A stretch of 18,104 nt of DNA. Origin: DASSWB01 sp035705495 (GTDB lineage: Bacteria; Bacteroidota; Bacteroidia; Flavobacteriales; Flavobacteriaceae). Each line of letters opens with the position of its first letter. Position 1 is the stretch's first letter. Shown one piece after another: positions 1 to 5,346 of the stretch. The stretch is from NCBI GenBank assembly GCA_035705495.1, contig DASSWB010000013.1, positions 1-18,104 of the forward strand. Direction: 5' to 3'. A model generated the notes under the pieces. That model was given only the letters and a program-made list of their open reading frames with translations, was not told the DNA's origin and made no database searches. Both the position numbers and the translations under genes were made by a program.

Positions 1-555
1 AACCGTTGCCCCTGCACGAAGCAGCATTAAAGTGATATGATAGCCGATTTTTAAACGGGAACCCGTTACAACGGCGACCTGTCCGCTTAAATCGGCTGTT
101 TGAAAACGTTTTGCGTAATTGAAATCCCCACAATCGGTGCACATCGTATCATAAAAATGATGCAGTTTGGTGTACATCGTCTTGCAAACATAGCAGTTGC
201 GAGGCGTTGAAATAATCAATTCCTTTTCTTCCTCTTTTTTTAATTCTATAAGTTTTGGTGCAATAAATACAGTCGATTCCCGCGCACTGCGAATTCCAGT
301 TTCCTTTCGTGCGTGTTTGTCACGTTCAAGTTGTTTTCTGCGCGCTGCTTTTTCAGAATCCTTTTTTCTTTTTGAAAATTCTACTTTATCCGGGCGGGAT
401 AATTTTCCGGCGACTTTCATCAAAGCGATGCGTTGTTCCTCCGGAAGCTCAAATATTTGGTTTGTATCATTCAACAACTGCTCCATCACAGCAATACAGG
501 AGTCGATTTGCTCTTGATTTAATTTTGCTGCTTCATCTTCATTTTCAGAAATCAT
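1..555 (-). CDS. Zinc-ribbon / short-chain dehydrogenase (SDR) fusion, 3' end outside the window
   Basis: Reading the minus strand from the ATG at 555 gives 185 uninterrupted codons to the window edge, so this is the N-terminal part of a larger protein. Residues about 1-115 are charged and probably helical. Residues 121-124 (CYVC) and 139-142 (CTDC) form a CxxC-x14-CxxC pair that looks like a zinc ribbon. A Rossmann start follows at about 158-171: LSGQVAVVTGSRLKIG, a variant of the SDR nucleotide-binding motif TGxxxGxG. This points to an NAD(P)-dependent oxidoreductase with an N-terminal metal-binding extension. The catalytic YxxxK region is not in the window, so activity and substrate cannot be judged. 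A good -7 box lies 20 bp upstream of the ATG (575-582). SDR assignment is fairly sure; the zinc-ribbon reading is inference from cysteine spacing. Confidence 0.8.
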   Translation of the reverse strand, partial: MISENEDEAAKLNQEQIDSCIAVMEQLLNDTNQIFELPEEQRIALMKVAGKLSRPDKVEFSKRKKDSEKAARRKQLERDKHARKETGIRSARESTVFIAPKLIELKKEEEKELIISTPRNCYVCKTMYTKLHHFYDTMCTDCGDFNYAKRFQTADLSGQVAVVTGSRLKIGYHITLMLLRAGATV

Positions 556-574
556 AATTCAATATTTGAGGGCG

Positions 575-582
575 CAAATATA
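575..582 (-). promoter_or_regulatory. Bacteroidota -7 box (TATATTTG) for the SDR gene
   Basis: The minus strand reads TATATTTG, an exact match to TAnnTTTG, 19 bp before the ATG at 555. This would give a leader of roughly 10-15 nt. No clear TTG -33 element is seen at the usual distance, so the call rests on the -7 match and its position. Confidence 0.5.
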
Positions 583-591
583 GTTATAAAA

Positions 592-638
592 GATTCCGAA
601 GAGAAAAAAACAAAGAATGTCATATTTCCTTCGGAGTC
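592..638 (-). terminator. Possible long-loop terminator of the DUF2975/HTH operon
   Basis: GATTCCGAAG (592-601) and CTTCGGAGTC (629-638) form a 10-bp inverted repeat with one G-U type mismatch and a 27-nt loop. On the minus strand it is followed directly by TTTT. It sits 22 bp beyond the stop of the HTH gene and just before the SDR promoter, where a terminator is expected. The long loop makes this uncertain. Confidence 0.35.
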
Positions 639-659
639 TATTGATGATTATTGATTTTA

Positions 660-887
660 TCAGCGGTTACTTTCGTCTTGCTCTTCATTGACATATTCCA
701 GAATGTCACCAGGTTGACATTCCAAAACATTACAAATTGTTTCCAAGGTGCTGAATCTTATTGCCTTCGCCTTCCCTGTTTTTAGAATCGACAAGTTTGA
801 TAAGGTTAATCCAACCTTGTCTGAAAGTTCATTGAGCGACATTTTCCGCTGAGCCATTACAACATCTAAATTTACGATAATTGACAT
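660..887 (-). CDS. Small Cro/CI-type (XRE) HTH transcriptional regulator, YozG-like
   Basis: This 75-residue protein is almost entirely one helix-turn-helix domain. Residues about 10-43 (VMAQRKMSLNELSDKVGLT..NLSILKTGKAKAIRF) are the helix 1 to recognition-helix block. FSTLETICNVLECQPGDILEY (45-65) is the typical end of the Cro/CI fold. It has no ligand-binding domain. The ATG follows the stop of the DUF2975 gene after only three bases (TAA GCT ATG), so the two are surely co-transcribed and probably translationally coupled. Small regulators of this type commonly sit beside DUF2975 membrane proteins in Bacteroidota and Firmicutes. By inference it controls its own operon or acts with the membrane partner. 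Its DNA target is unknown. Confidence 0.88.
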   Translation of the reverse strand: MSIIVNLDVVMAQRKMSLNELSDKVGLTLSNLSILKTGKAKAIRFSTLETICNVLECQPGDILEYVNEEQDESNR

Positions 888-890
888 AGC

Positions 891-1427
891 TTAAACGGTT
901 AAATCGTTTTCGTTCTGGATTTCAATTCCTCTTTTGAAAATGGTGGCAATCACATAAACTACAGCTGCCATTAAAATAAATGCTCGACTATCTACCCAAT
1001 ACTGATTGAGTTGATCAATTTCGTAGCCTCGATGCATTAAATTTTTTGCTGATTGTCTCGCCAATAAACTCAATAATCCTATAGATAAAGTGTAGTAGCT
1101 GATTTGTGCGATTTGATCGGAAACAAAACTGTTGAATGGTTTGGTCATATCCAGCTTGGTCAGCAGTCTGATGACGATATAAAACAAATATGCTTTTAAA
1201 ATTGAAATAATCAAAATGAAGGAATACATACTGAAAAATGCTGATTTACTGCGTTTATACATTTCACTCAAATCCAAATCCTGATATAAATTATGAACAA
1301 TTTCCGGTTTAAAAAAACTGAGTACAAAGTTGACAATTAAAGCGCCAGCTTCAATACACAAGCCGACGAAGATGACCCAAGCTACAACACTTAGGAATTT
1401 AAAGATGACGTTGTTTTTTTTTGACAT
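891..1427 (-). CDS. DUF2975 family membrane protein
   Basis: The protein has 178 residues from the ATG at 1427 and four hydrophobic segments: about residues 8-33, 60-82, 107-125 and 141-161. The ending, FKRGIEIQNENDLTV, is characteristic of DUF2975, as is the PFNSFVSDQIAQISYY stretch in the middle. The function of the family is unknown; the protein should lie in the inner membrane. An in-frame TTG at 1457 would add ten residues, but that TTG is part of the promoter -7 box, so it is rejected as a start. The gene is first in an operon with the downstream HTH regulator, three bases away. This pairing suggests a membrane sensor or modulator of the regulator, but that is inference. Confidence 0.87.
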   Translation of the reverse strand: MSKKNNVIFKFLSVVAWVIFVGLCIEAGALIVNFVLSFFKPEIVHNLYQDLDLSEMYKRSKSAFFSMYSFILIISILKAYLFYIVIRLLTKLDMTKPFNSFVSDQIAQISYYTLSIGLLSLLARQSAKNLMHRGYEIDQLNQYWVDSRAFILMAAVVYVIATIFKRGIEIQNENDLTV

Positions 1428-1454
1428 CGTGATAAAATTTATAAGTTGATGCCG

Positions 1455-1485
1455 CAAATATAAATAAATATTTATCGAATTTCAA
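1455..1485 (-). promoter_or_regulatory. Promoter of the DUF2975-HTH operon
   Basis: On the minus strand a TTG (1485-1483) is followed after 20 bp by TATATTTG (1462-1455), an exact TAnnTTTG -7 box. The expected start of transcription lies about 20 nt before the ATG at 1427. This is the best-formed promoter in the window. Confidence 0.6.
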
Positions 1486-1547
1486 TAAATATATTTTTAT
1501 AATCAATAAAATATTAATCCAAGATCCAATAACATTCAGAAATCAAG

Positions 1548-1565
1548 TCCACGCAATGCGTCGGA
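1548..1565. repeat. Degenerate REP-like hairpin
   Basis: TCC ACGCA A TGCG T CGGA forms an imperfect stem (ACGCA/TGCGT with flanking TCC/GGA and one bulged G). It lies in the spacer between the secreted-protein gene and the DUF2975 promoter and resembles the GC-rich hairpin near 17941. The rest of 1486-1647 is AT-rich, and I see nothing else in it. Confidence 0.3.
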
Positions 1566-1647
1566 AAATCCAAACACGGCTACGTTTATTTTGAGAATGT
1601 AAATTTAAAATGCGAAGATTTTTATCGTAATTGTTGGAATCGAAAAG

Positions 1648-2322
1648 TTATTCTTTCACAACCACCAAAGTAGCAACGACACCTGTGGTCAGGTTCCAGT
1701 AATCCATGGCCAAAAGGTTTCCGTTATCATCTGTGATTTGAAATGCTGCAGTATTCGGGCCGGAGGTACCCATATTCAATGCCTCAAATTGAAATTTATT
1801 GAATCCGCTGTTGAGTTCAAAAGTAAAACCTTGCCATCCGTGCCCCAACAAAACGTTTGCTTTGACTACTTTATCGTTCACATATACTTTTACGCGGTCG
1901 CCATCTACGTATTCGTGATCACGGTACATAATGGTCACGGTTTTTGAATTTGTTTTATAATCGCCTAAAAATGTATCACTTTTGTAAGATTCCCGTATCT
2001 CTTGATCTTTCTGAAGAAAACGAATCTCAACATTTGCAACATACTGATCGTAACCCGCATCTTTGGTTTTCATGTCAATTTTCTGCTCATTCGGATCCGT
2101 GAAACTTCTAGGAGTTGGCAGGGGCGTAAAACCTTTGTTCAATGTGGAGAGACTGTGATTTTCTGAAACTGAAAAATTTAGCGAGACGCTATTGGAAGCA
2201 TCGGTTTCTTTCTCAATTTTTCCCAAACCTTCCAAAGAAATACTTCCAAAGGGATCATCCAATTGTGCGAATAAGGTGGACGAAAAACTGAATAAAATTA
2301 CAAATAAAAAATACTTCATCAT
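1648..2322 (-). CDS. Secreted protein of unknown function
   Basis: From the ATG at 2322 the protein has 224 residues (ATG at 2319 gives 223). An apparent start 12 codons further up is a TTG and would put a charged stretch before the signal peptide, so it is not preferred. Residues about 2-20 (MKYFLFVILFSFSSTLFAQ) are a clear Sec signal peptide with a signal peptidase I site after FAQ. The mature N-terminus is polar and probably disordered up to about residue 100. The C-terminal half (about 110-224) is rich in alternating beta-type sequence, with YRDHEYVDGDRVKVYVNDKVV and GFTFELNSGFNKFQFEALNMG, suggesting a beta-sandwich. I recognise no catalytic motif. It is probably periplasmic or extracellular. 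It is a single gene, with about 100 bp to the gene upstream. Confidence 0.82.
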   Translation of the reverse strand: MMKYFLFVILFSFSSTLFAQLDDPFGSISLEGLGKIEKETDASNSVSLNFSVSENHSLSTLNKGFTPLPTPRSFTDPNEQKIDMKTKDAGYDQYVANVEIRFLQKDQEIRESYKSDTFLGDYKTNSKTVTIMYRDHEYVDGDRVKVYVNDKVVKANVLLGHGWQGFTFELNSGFNKFQFEALNMGTSGPNTAAFQITDDNGNLLAMDYWNLTTGVVATLVVVKE

Positions 2323-2420
2323 TCTTCTTTGGAACTGCAAATTAAAGGCAAAATTCAATAACGTAGCATCAGATAATAAATTATAAATTCAAACGCTATT
2401 TATTGAATTTCACTTTTTTC

Positions 2421-2861
2421 TTATTGCTCGGCCAAAACTTTTACCTTTTCCAAAGCTTTAGGAAAAGTTTCTTTAAAATAATCGGCATATTTTTCATCCA
2501 CATCAAGAACGACTTCCAAGGTGGTTTTCCCATTTTCCGATTTCAGCTCATAATTTTCCATACAACCAGCCCAACCTTTTACCTTTTCACTTTCATAATC
2601 TTCATTGCCGTTAGCATCTATCATTCCCAAATGTTCAAATGACATGAACTCATTTTCTTTTTTCTGTGCAATTCTTGATACCATTCCTTCATTTTCAGCA
2701 TTTACAAAAAGAATTTTGCCTCCTTCTTCCCAATCGGATTCTGCCCTGGAACCTTCACTAAAAACAGATGTCCATTGCGGATAGGTTTCAGCGCCCCATA
2801 AAATATTCCATACTTTGTTTTTTGGCGCATCAATCGTTGTTTTAAACATTTCTTTTTTCAT
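2421..2861 (-). CDS. SRPBCC / AHSA1-like domain protein
   Basis: A 146-residue protein made of a single START-like (Bet v 1 fold) domain. The opening MKKEMFKTTIDAPKNKVWNIL, then W..YPQWTSVFSEGSRAESDWEEGGKILF, is the usual pattern of the AHSA1 / polyketide-cyclase-like SRPBCC group. The C-terminal amphipathic helix (about 125-146, YFKETFPKALEKVKVL) closes the hydrophobic pocket in this fold. Such proteins bind small hydrophobic ligands; the substrate cannot be read from sequence. The ATG lies 13 bp after the stop of the DinB-like gene, so both are in one transcript. No signal peptide is present, so it is cytosolic. Confidence 0.85.
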   Translation of the reverse strand: MKKEMFKTTIDAPKNKVWNILWGAETYPQWTSVFSEGSRAESDWEEGGKILFVNAENEGMVSRIAQKKENEFMSFEHLGMIDANGNEDYESEKVKGWAGCMENYELKSENGKTTLEVVLDVDEKYADYFKETFPKALEKVKVLAEQ

Positions 2862-2874
2862 AATTGAAAATTTT

Positions 2875-3378
2875 TTACTCCGTTCTTAAATGATTTCTGA
2901 TTTTTTTTAATTGCTGAATATGTCTTTCCGTATGGACGGTATGAAAAGCCAACCATTCATACCGAGTAAATTCACCGTATTTAGGCATGGCAAAATCAAC
3001 ACATAGCAGGGATAAATCCTCATTTTCGAGTATGTCTTCAAATTCATGAATTCGTTTTTTTAAATCGGAAATCAACTCGCTTTTTTTAATCGTATCTGCC
3101 GTCGGTTTTATAGATTCGGGGGATTCCATCTTGATTTTTAAATCGGAAAAAGTGGATTCAAACATCGTAACTTTCTCATTTTTCGCTCGGTTTACTGTTT
3201 GGGTTGTTCCTCGTAATATTTCGACCGATTTGTAAGATTTATATAAATGATCGCCCACCTGCCCTGCTGTCCAACTCCCGTCAAATGGAACCGTATTGAG
3301 TTCGTTATTACTGAACGATTTTAAAATTTCTATAAATTCGTCGGTAGTTTGTTGAAACCTTTCTTTTACATCGCTCAT
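2875..3378 (-). CDS. DinB superfamily protein (putative metal-dependent four-helix-bundle enzyme)
   Basis: This 167-residue protein has the three-histidine layout of the DinB/YfiT fold. H44 lies in WTAGQVGDHLYKS, and H149 and H153 lie in the C-terminal helix FHTVHTERHIQQLKKI. In characterised relatives such a triad binds a divalent metal. Some members are thiol-dependent S-transferases (bacillithiol or mycothiol type), but most are uncharacterised. Length and helix pattern fit the family. The gene is first in an operon with the SRPBCC gene 13 bp downstream, and a TAATTTTG box lies 18 bp before its ATG. A joint role in small-molecule detoxification is possible but is only inference. Confidence 0.85.
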   Translation of the reverse strand: MSDVKERFQQTTDEFIEILKSFSNNELNTVPFDGSWTAGQVGDHLYKSYKSVEILRGTTQTVNRAKNEKVTMFESTFSDLKIKMESPESIKPTADTIKKSELISDLKKRIHEFEDILENEDLSLLCVDFAMPKYGEFTRYEWLAFHTVHTERHIQQLKKIRNHLRTE

Positions 3379-3395
3379 AATCCAATTTTAAGTAT

Positions 3396-3403
3396 CAAAA
3401 TTA
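3396..3403 (-). promoter_or_regulatory. -7 box (TAATTTTG) for the DinB-SRPBCC operon
   Basis: Exact TAnnTTTG match on the minus strand, 17 bp before the ATG at 3378. No TTG -33 box is obvious. A 7-bp-arm palindrome (3406-3421) lies directly upstream, in the spacer of the promoter. Confidence 0.42.
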
Positions 3404-3405
3404 TT

Positions 3406-3421
3406 TTTCATTTTAATGAAA
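3406..3421. promoter_or_regulatory. Palindrome TTTCATT-TT-AATGAAA, possible operator
   Basis: A perfect inverted repeat with 7-bp arms and a 2-bp centre sits between the -7 box and the expected -33 position of the DinB-SRPBCC promoter. That is where a repressor dimer would block transcription. It is AT-rich, so chance is a serious alternative. Confidence 0.25.
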
Positions 3422-3513
3422 GAGCATAAATTTACGGAAATATCATGAAAAATAATCTTAATGATTTCTATTAAAAATAAAAAAATGCTGTTAGATCAGT
3501 AATCAATATACCT

Positions 3514-3924
3514 ATGAAAACCACCAATTATTATAACAGTTTTATTGAAGTTGCAGAAGATTGTCCTGTTTCCAAGGCAGAAATTCCGAAGCAAAAAGGA
3601 GAAAATAAATCGATCCCACTTTTACAATATGAGATGATCTTTGTGAATCCCTATAAATTCACTTCGGACGATGTGCTGTTTGAAGTCCACCGAATCCGTA
3701 AAAACCGGTTGAACAATTCCGACGAAAGAAACTTGTTTTTTTCAAAACCGCAGGCTTGTTTCCGAGCTTCCACATTGCCAAAAAGATATGGCTGGGGAGT
3801 TCATTTCAATGCTGAAGGAAAAATGGCTTTATTTTCAATGGAATCCGAAGCATACAAGAAATTAAAAGAAGACAAAAGCATTAAACTTTATACGGCAATG
3901 CGATCAAAAAGGGCGAAAAAATGA
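3514..3924 (+). CDS. DUF6157 family protein
   Basis: A 136-residue cytosolic protein opening with MKTTNYYNSFIEVAEDCPVSKAEIP. It contains LQYEMIFVNPYKFTSDDVLFEVH and FFSKPQACFRASTLPKRYGWGVHFN, and ends in AMRSKRAKK. These blocks are, to my recollection, typical of DUF6157, a family of about 130-140 residues with no known function. No transmembrane segment or signal peptide is present. It is divergent from the DinB-SRPBCC operon; the 135-bp spacer holds the DinB promoter, and no convincing promoter for this gene was found. It is followed after 87 bp by the hydrophilic-protein gene on the same strand. Confidence 0.8.
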   Translation: MKTTNYYNSFIEVAEDCPVSKAEIPKQKGENKSIPLLQYEMIFVNPYKFTSDDVLFEVHRIRKNRLNNSDERNLFFSKPQACFRASTLPKRYGWGVHFNAEGKMALFSMESEAYKKLKEDKSIKLYTAMRSKRAKK

Positions 3925-4011
3925 TGGGAATCAATCATTTAACTACATTTTAACCCTGAGTTATTATTGATAGTTCCGTCGAATTCTTAAATTCAGAAAA
4001 AAAGAACTAAG

Positions 4012-4371
4012 ATGGAAAAGGACAATGATAATACCCGAAATAAGCATTTAAAAGCTGAAGAAAAATCAGACAATAAATTACCCTACAATCCAGACATTAC
4101 CGAAGAGGATAAAAATATGCTGCACGAAAAGGGACAAAGTATGGATACCGGTAGAGATAAATTTTTGGCCGAACGCGAAGAACCGGTGAATTTTTCGAGA
4201 GATGATTTGGACATTCCAACTGGTGAAAATGATGATCCTTCAAACAAAAACAAGAAAATTCCCGATGAAGAAAATGAGCAATTTGAACGAAGGGGTAGCA
4301 GAACCGATAAAGATGTCAGCAAGAGTGGACCAGACAAAATAATAGATGATGATACCGAGGATTATTCCTAA
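4012..4371 (+). CDS. Highly hydrophilic, probably disordered small protein
   Basis: This 119-residue protein is almost entirely Lys, Glu, Asp, Asn, Ser, Arg and Gly. It has no hydrophobic segment, no cysteine and almost no aromatic residues, so it is likely disordered in solution. Possible ordered or conserved islands are LPYNPDITEEDKNMLHEKGQSMDTGRD (about 24-49) and FLAEREEPVNFSRDDLDIPTGENDD (about 51-75). I recognise no family. Its composition is similar to that of hydrophilin-like stress proteins, but that is a resemblance only. The ATG at 4012 follows a purine-rich AAAAAAAGAACTAAG stretch. A strong terminator starts about 20 bp after the stop, so the gene ends its own transcript. Confidence 0.72.
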   Translation: MEKDNDNTRNKHLKAEEKSDNKLPYNPDITEEDKNMLHEKGQSMDTGRDKFLAEREEPVNFSRDDLDIPTGENDDPSNKNKKIPDEENEQFERRGSRTDKDVSKSGPDKIIDDDTEDYS

Positions 4372-4391
4372 ACCCTTCTTTTATGAAGATC

Positions 4392-4418
4392 AAAAAACGC
4401 CAATTCGGCGTTTTTTTT
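4392..4418 (+). terminator. Intrinsic terminator
   Basis: AAAAAACGCC / GGCGTTTTTT form a 10-bp stem around the loop AATTC, and the run of T continues to 4418. It lies 20 bp after the hydrophilic-protein gene and separates it from upp. Confidence 0.85.
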
Positions 4419-4461
4419 GGTTCTAAAAAATACGCTACTTTTAACTTTTTAAATTCATTGT

Positions 4462-5112
4462 ATGCAGATTCACGATTTATCCCAACAAAATTCAATATTA
4501 AATCAATTTATTTCCGAAATAAGAAATACTGCTGTACAAGCAGATAGAATGCGGTTTCGACGAAATATTGAACGGATTGGTGAAATAATGGCGTATGAAA
4601 TGAGCAAGGAATTAAGTTTTGCCGATACTACGGTTTTGACTCCATTGGGCGAAGCAAAAATCCCACTTCCCCAGGAAGATATTGTAATTTGTTCCATTTT
4701 ACGCGCCGGATTACCATTGCATACAGGATTGTTGAATTATTTTGACAAAGCCGAAAATGCGTTTATCTCTGCCTACAGAAAACACAATGAGAACAATGAG
4801 TCTGAAATTATTGTTGAATATTTTGCTTCCCCTTCTCTTTCTGGAAAAACACTCATTTTGGCAGATCCGATGTTGGCAACGGGTCATTCCCTAATTGCGG
4901 TTTACAAAGCCCTTCAAAAATTTGAGGCGCCCAAGGAAATTCATATTATGGCTGTTATTGGTGCGCGACCCGGAATTGAATTTGCCGCCAAGCATTTACC
5001 GGAAAATTGTCACCTGTGGATTGCCACGATTGATGATAAACTCAATGATAAAGGCTATATCGTACCAGGACTTGGTGATGCTGGGGATTTGGCTTATGGA
5101 ACAAAATTGTGA
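4462..5112 (+). CDS. upp: Uracil phosphoribosyltransferase
   Basis: Converts uracil and PRPP to UMP and pyrophosphate in pyrimidine salvage, in the cytosol. The PRPP-binding loop is seen at residues 135-143, DPMLATGHS; family members usually have GGS at the end, so His is a mild variant. The uracil-binding C-terminal block is at 198-213, GYIVPGLGDAGDLAYG. The conserved RAGLPLHTG lies at 81-89. Length (216) fits the family (about 208-216). It is monocistronic: an intrinsic terminator lies upstream and the next gene is convergent. A TACTTTTA sequence (4436-4443), one base off TAnnTTTG, with a TTG 16 bp further up, may be its promoter, but the match is weak. No riboswitch-like leader fits in the short upstream region. 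Confidence 0.96.
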   Translation: MQIHDLSQQNSILNQFISEIRNTAVQADRMRFRRNIERIGEIMAYEMSKELSFADTTVLTPLGEAKIPLPQEDIVICSILRAGLPLHTGLLNYFDKAENAFISAYRKHNENNESEIIVEYFASPSLSGKTLILADPMLATGHSLIAVYKALQKFEAPKEIHIMAVIGARPGIEFAAKHLPENCHLWIATIDDKLNDKGYIVPGLGDAGDLAYGTKL

Positions 5113-5126
5113 CAGCGTTTAAAAAC

Positions 5127-5331
5127 GTCATTGCAAACGGGGAATTCATTGCGAGAGAAGCGAAAAACTCATAAGGAGCAGGGACATGAAAGTAGGACCA
5201 CGAACAATGTTTTTAGTTCTGTACAAAGAGATTGCCACGTTTTTCGAAAATGAAAAACTCGCAATGACGGTGGAGACTACTCACAAGCAAAAGATTGCCA
5301 CGTTTTTCGAAAATGAAAAACTCACAATGAC
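5127..5331. repeat. REP-like hairpin repeat cluster between convergent upp and tamL
   Basis: Two 40-bp direct copies (5229-5268 and 5292-5331) differ at a single base (5261 G versus 5324 A) and repeat with a 63-bp period. Each contains GTTTTTC-GAAAAT-GAAAAAC, flanked by ATTGC and GCAAT (CACAAT in the second copy), so each can fold into a hairpin. To the left are decayed pieces in the opposite orientation: GTCATTGC (5127-5134) is complementary to GCAATGAC (5261-5268), and CATTGCGAG (5147-5155) to CTCGCAATG (5258-5266). GAAAAACTC recurs at 5162-5170. The layout resembles a REP/BIME-type intergenic mosaic. Sitting between two convergent stops, the hairpins may also end transcription. Confidence 0.7.
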
Positions 5332-5346
5332 ACACGGAATGACTGT

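Noticed and set aside
197..557. Plus-strand frames of 106 and 82 codons
   Set aside because: The minus strand here encodes the SDR protein with a zinc-ribbon-like region and Rossmann motif. The plus-strand frames are shadows.
4083..4337. 84-codon minus-strand frame opposite the hydrophilic protein gene
   Set aside because: The translation is Ser/Leu/Phe-rich as expected from the complement of Lys/Glu/Asp codons. The plus-strand frame has a good start and its own terminator.
5229..5331. CRISPR-like repeat-spacer-repeat
   Set aside because: There are only two copies, separated by 23 bp. The unit is a long AT-rich hairpin and no cas genes are present; a REP-like element fits better.
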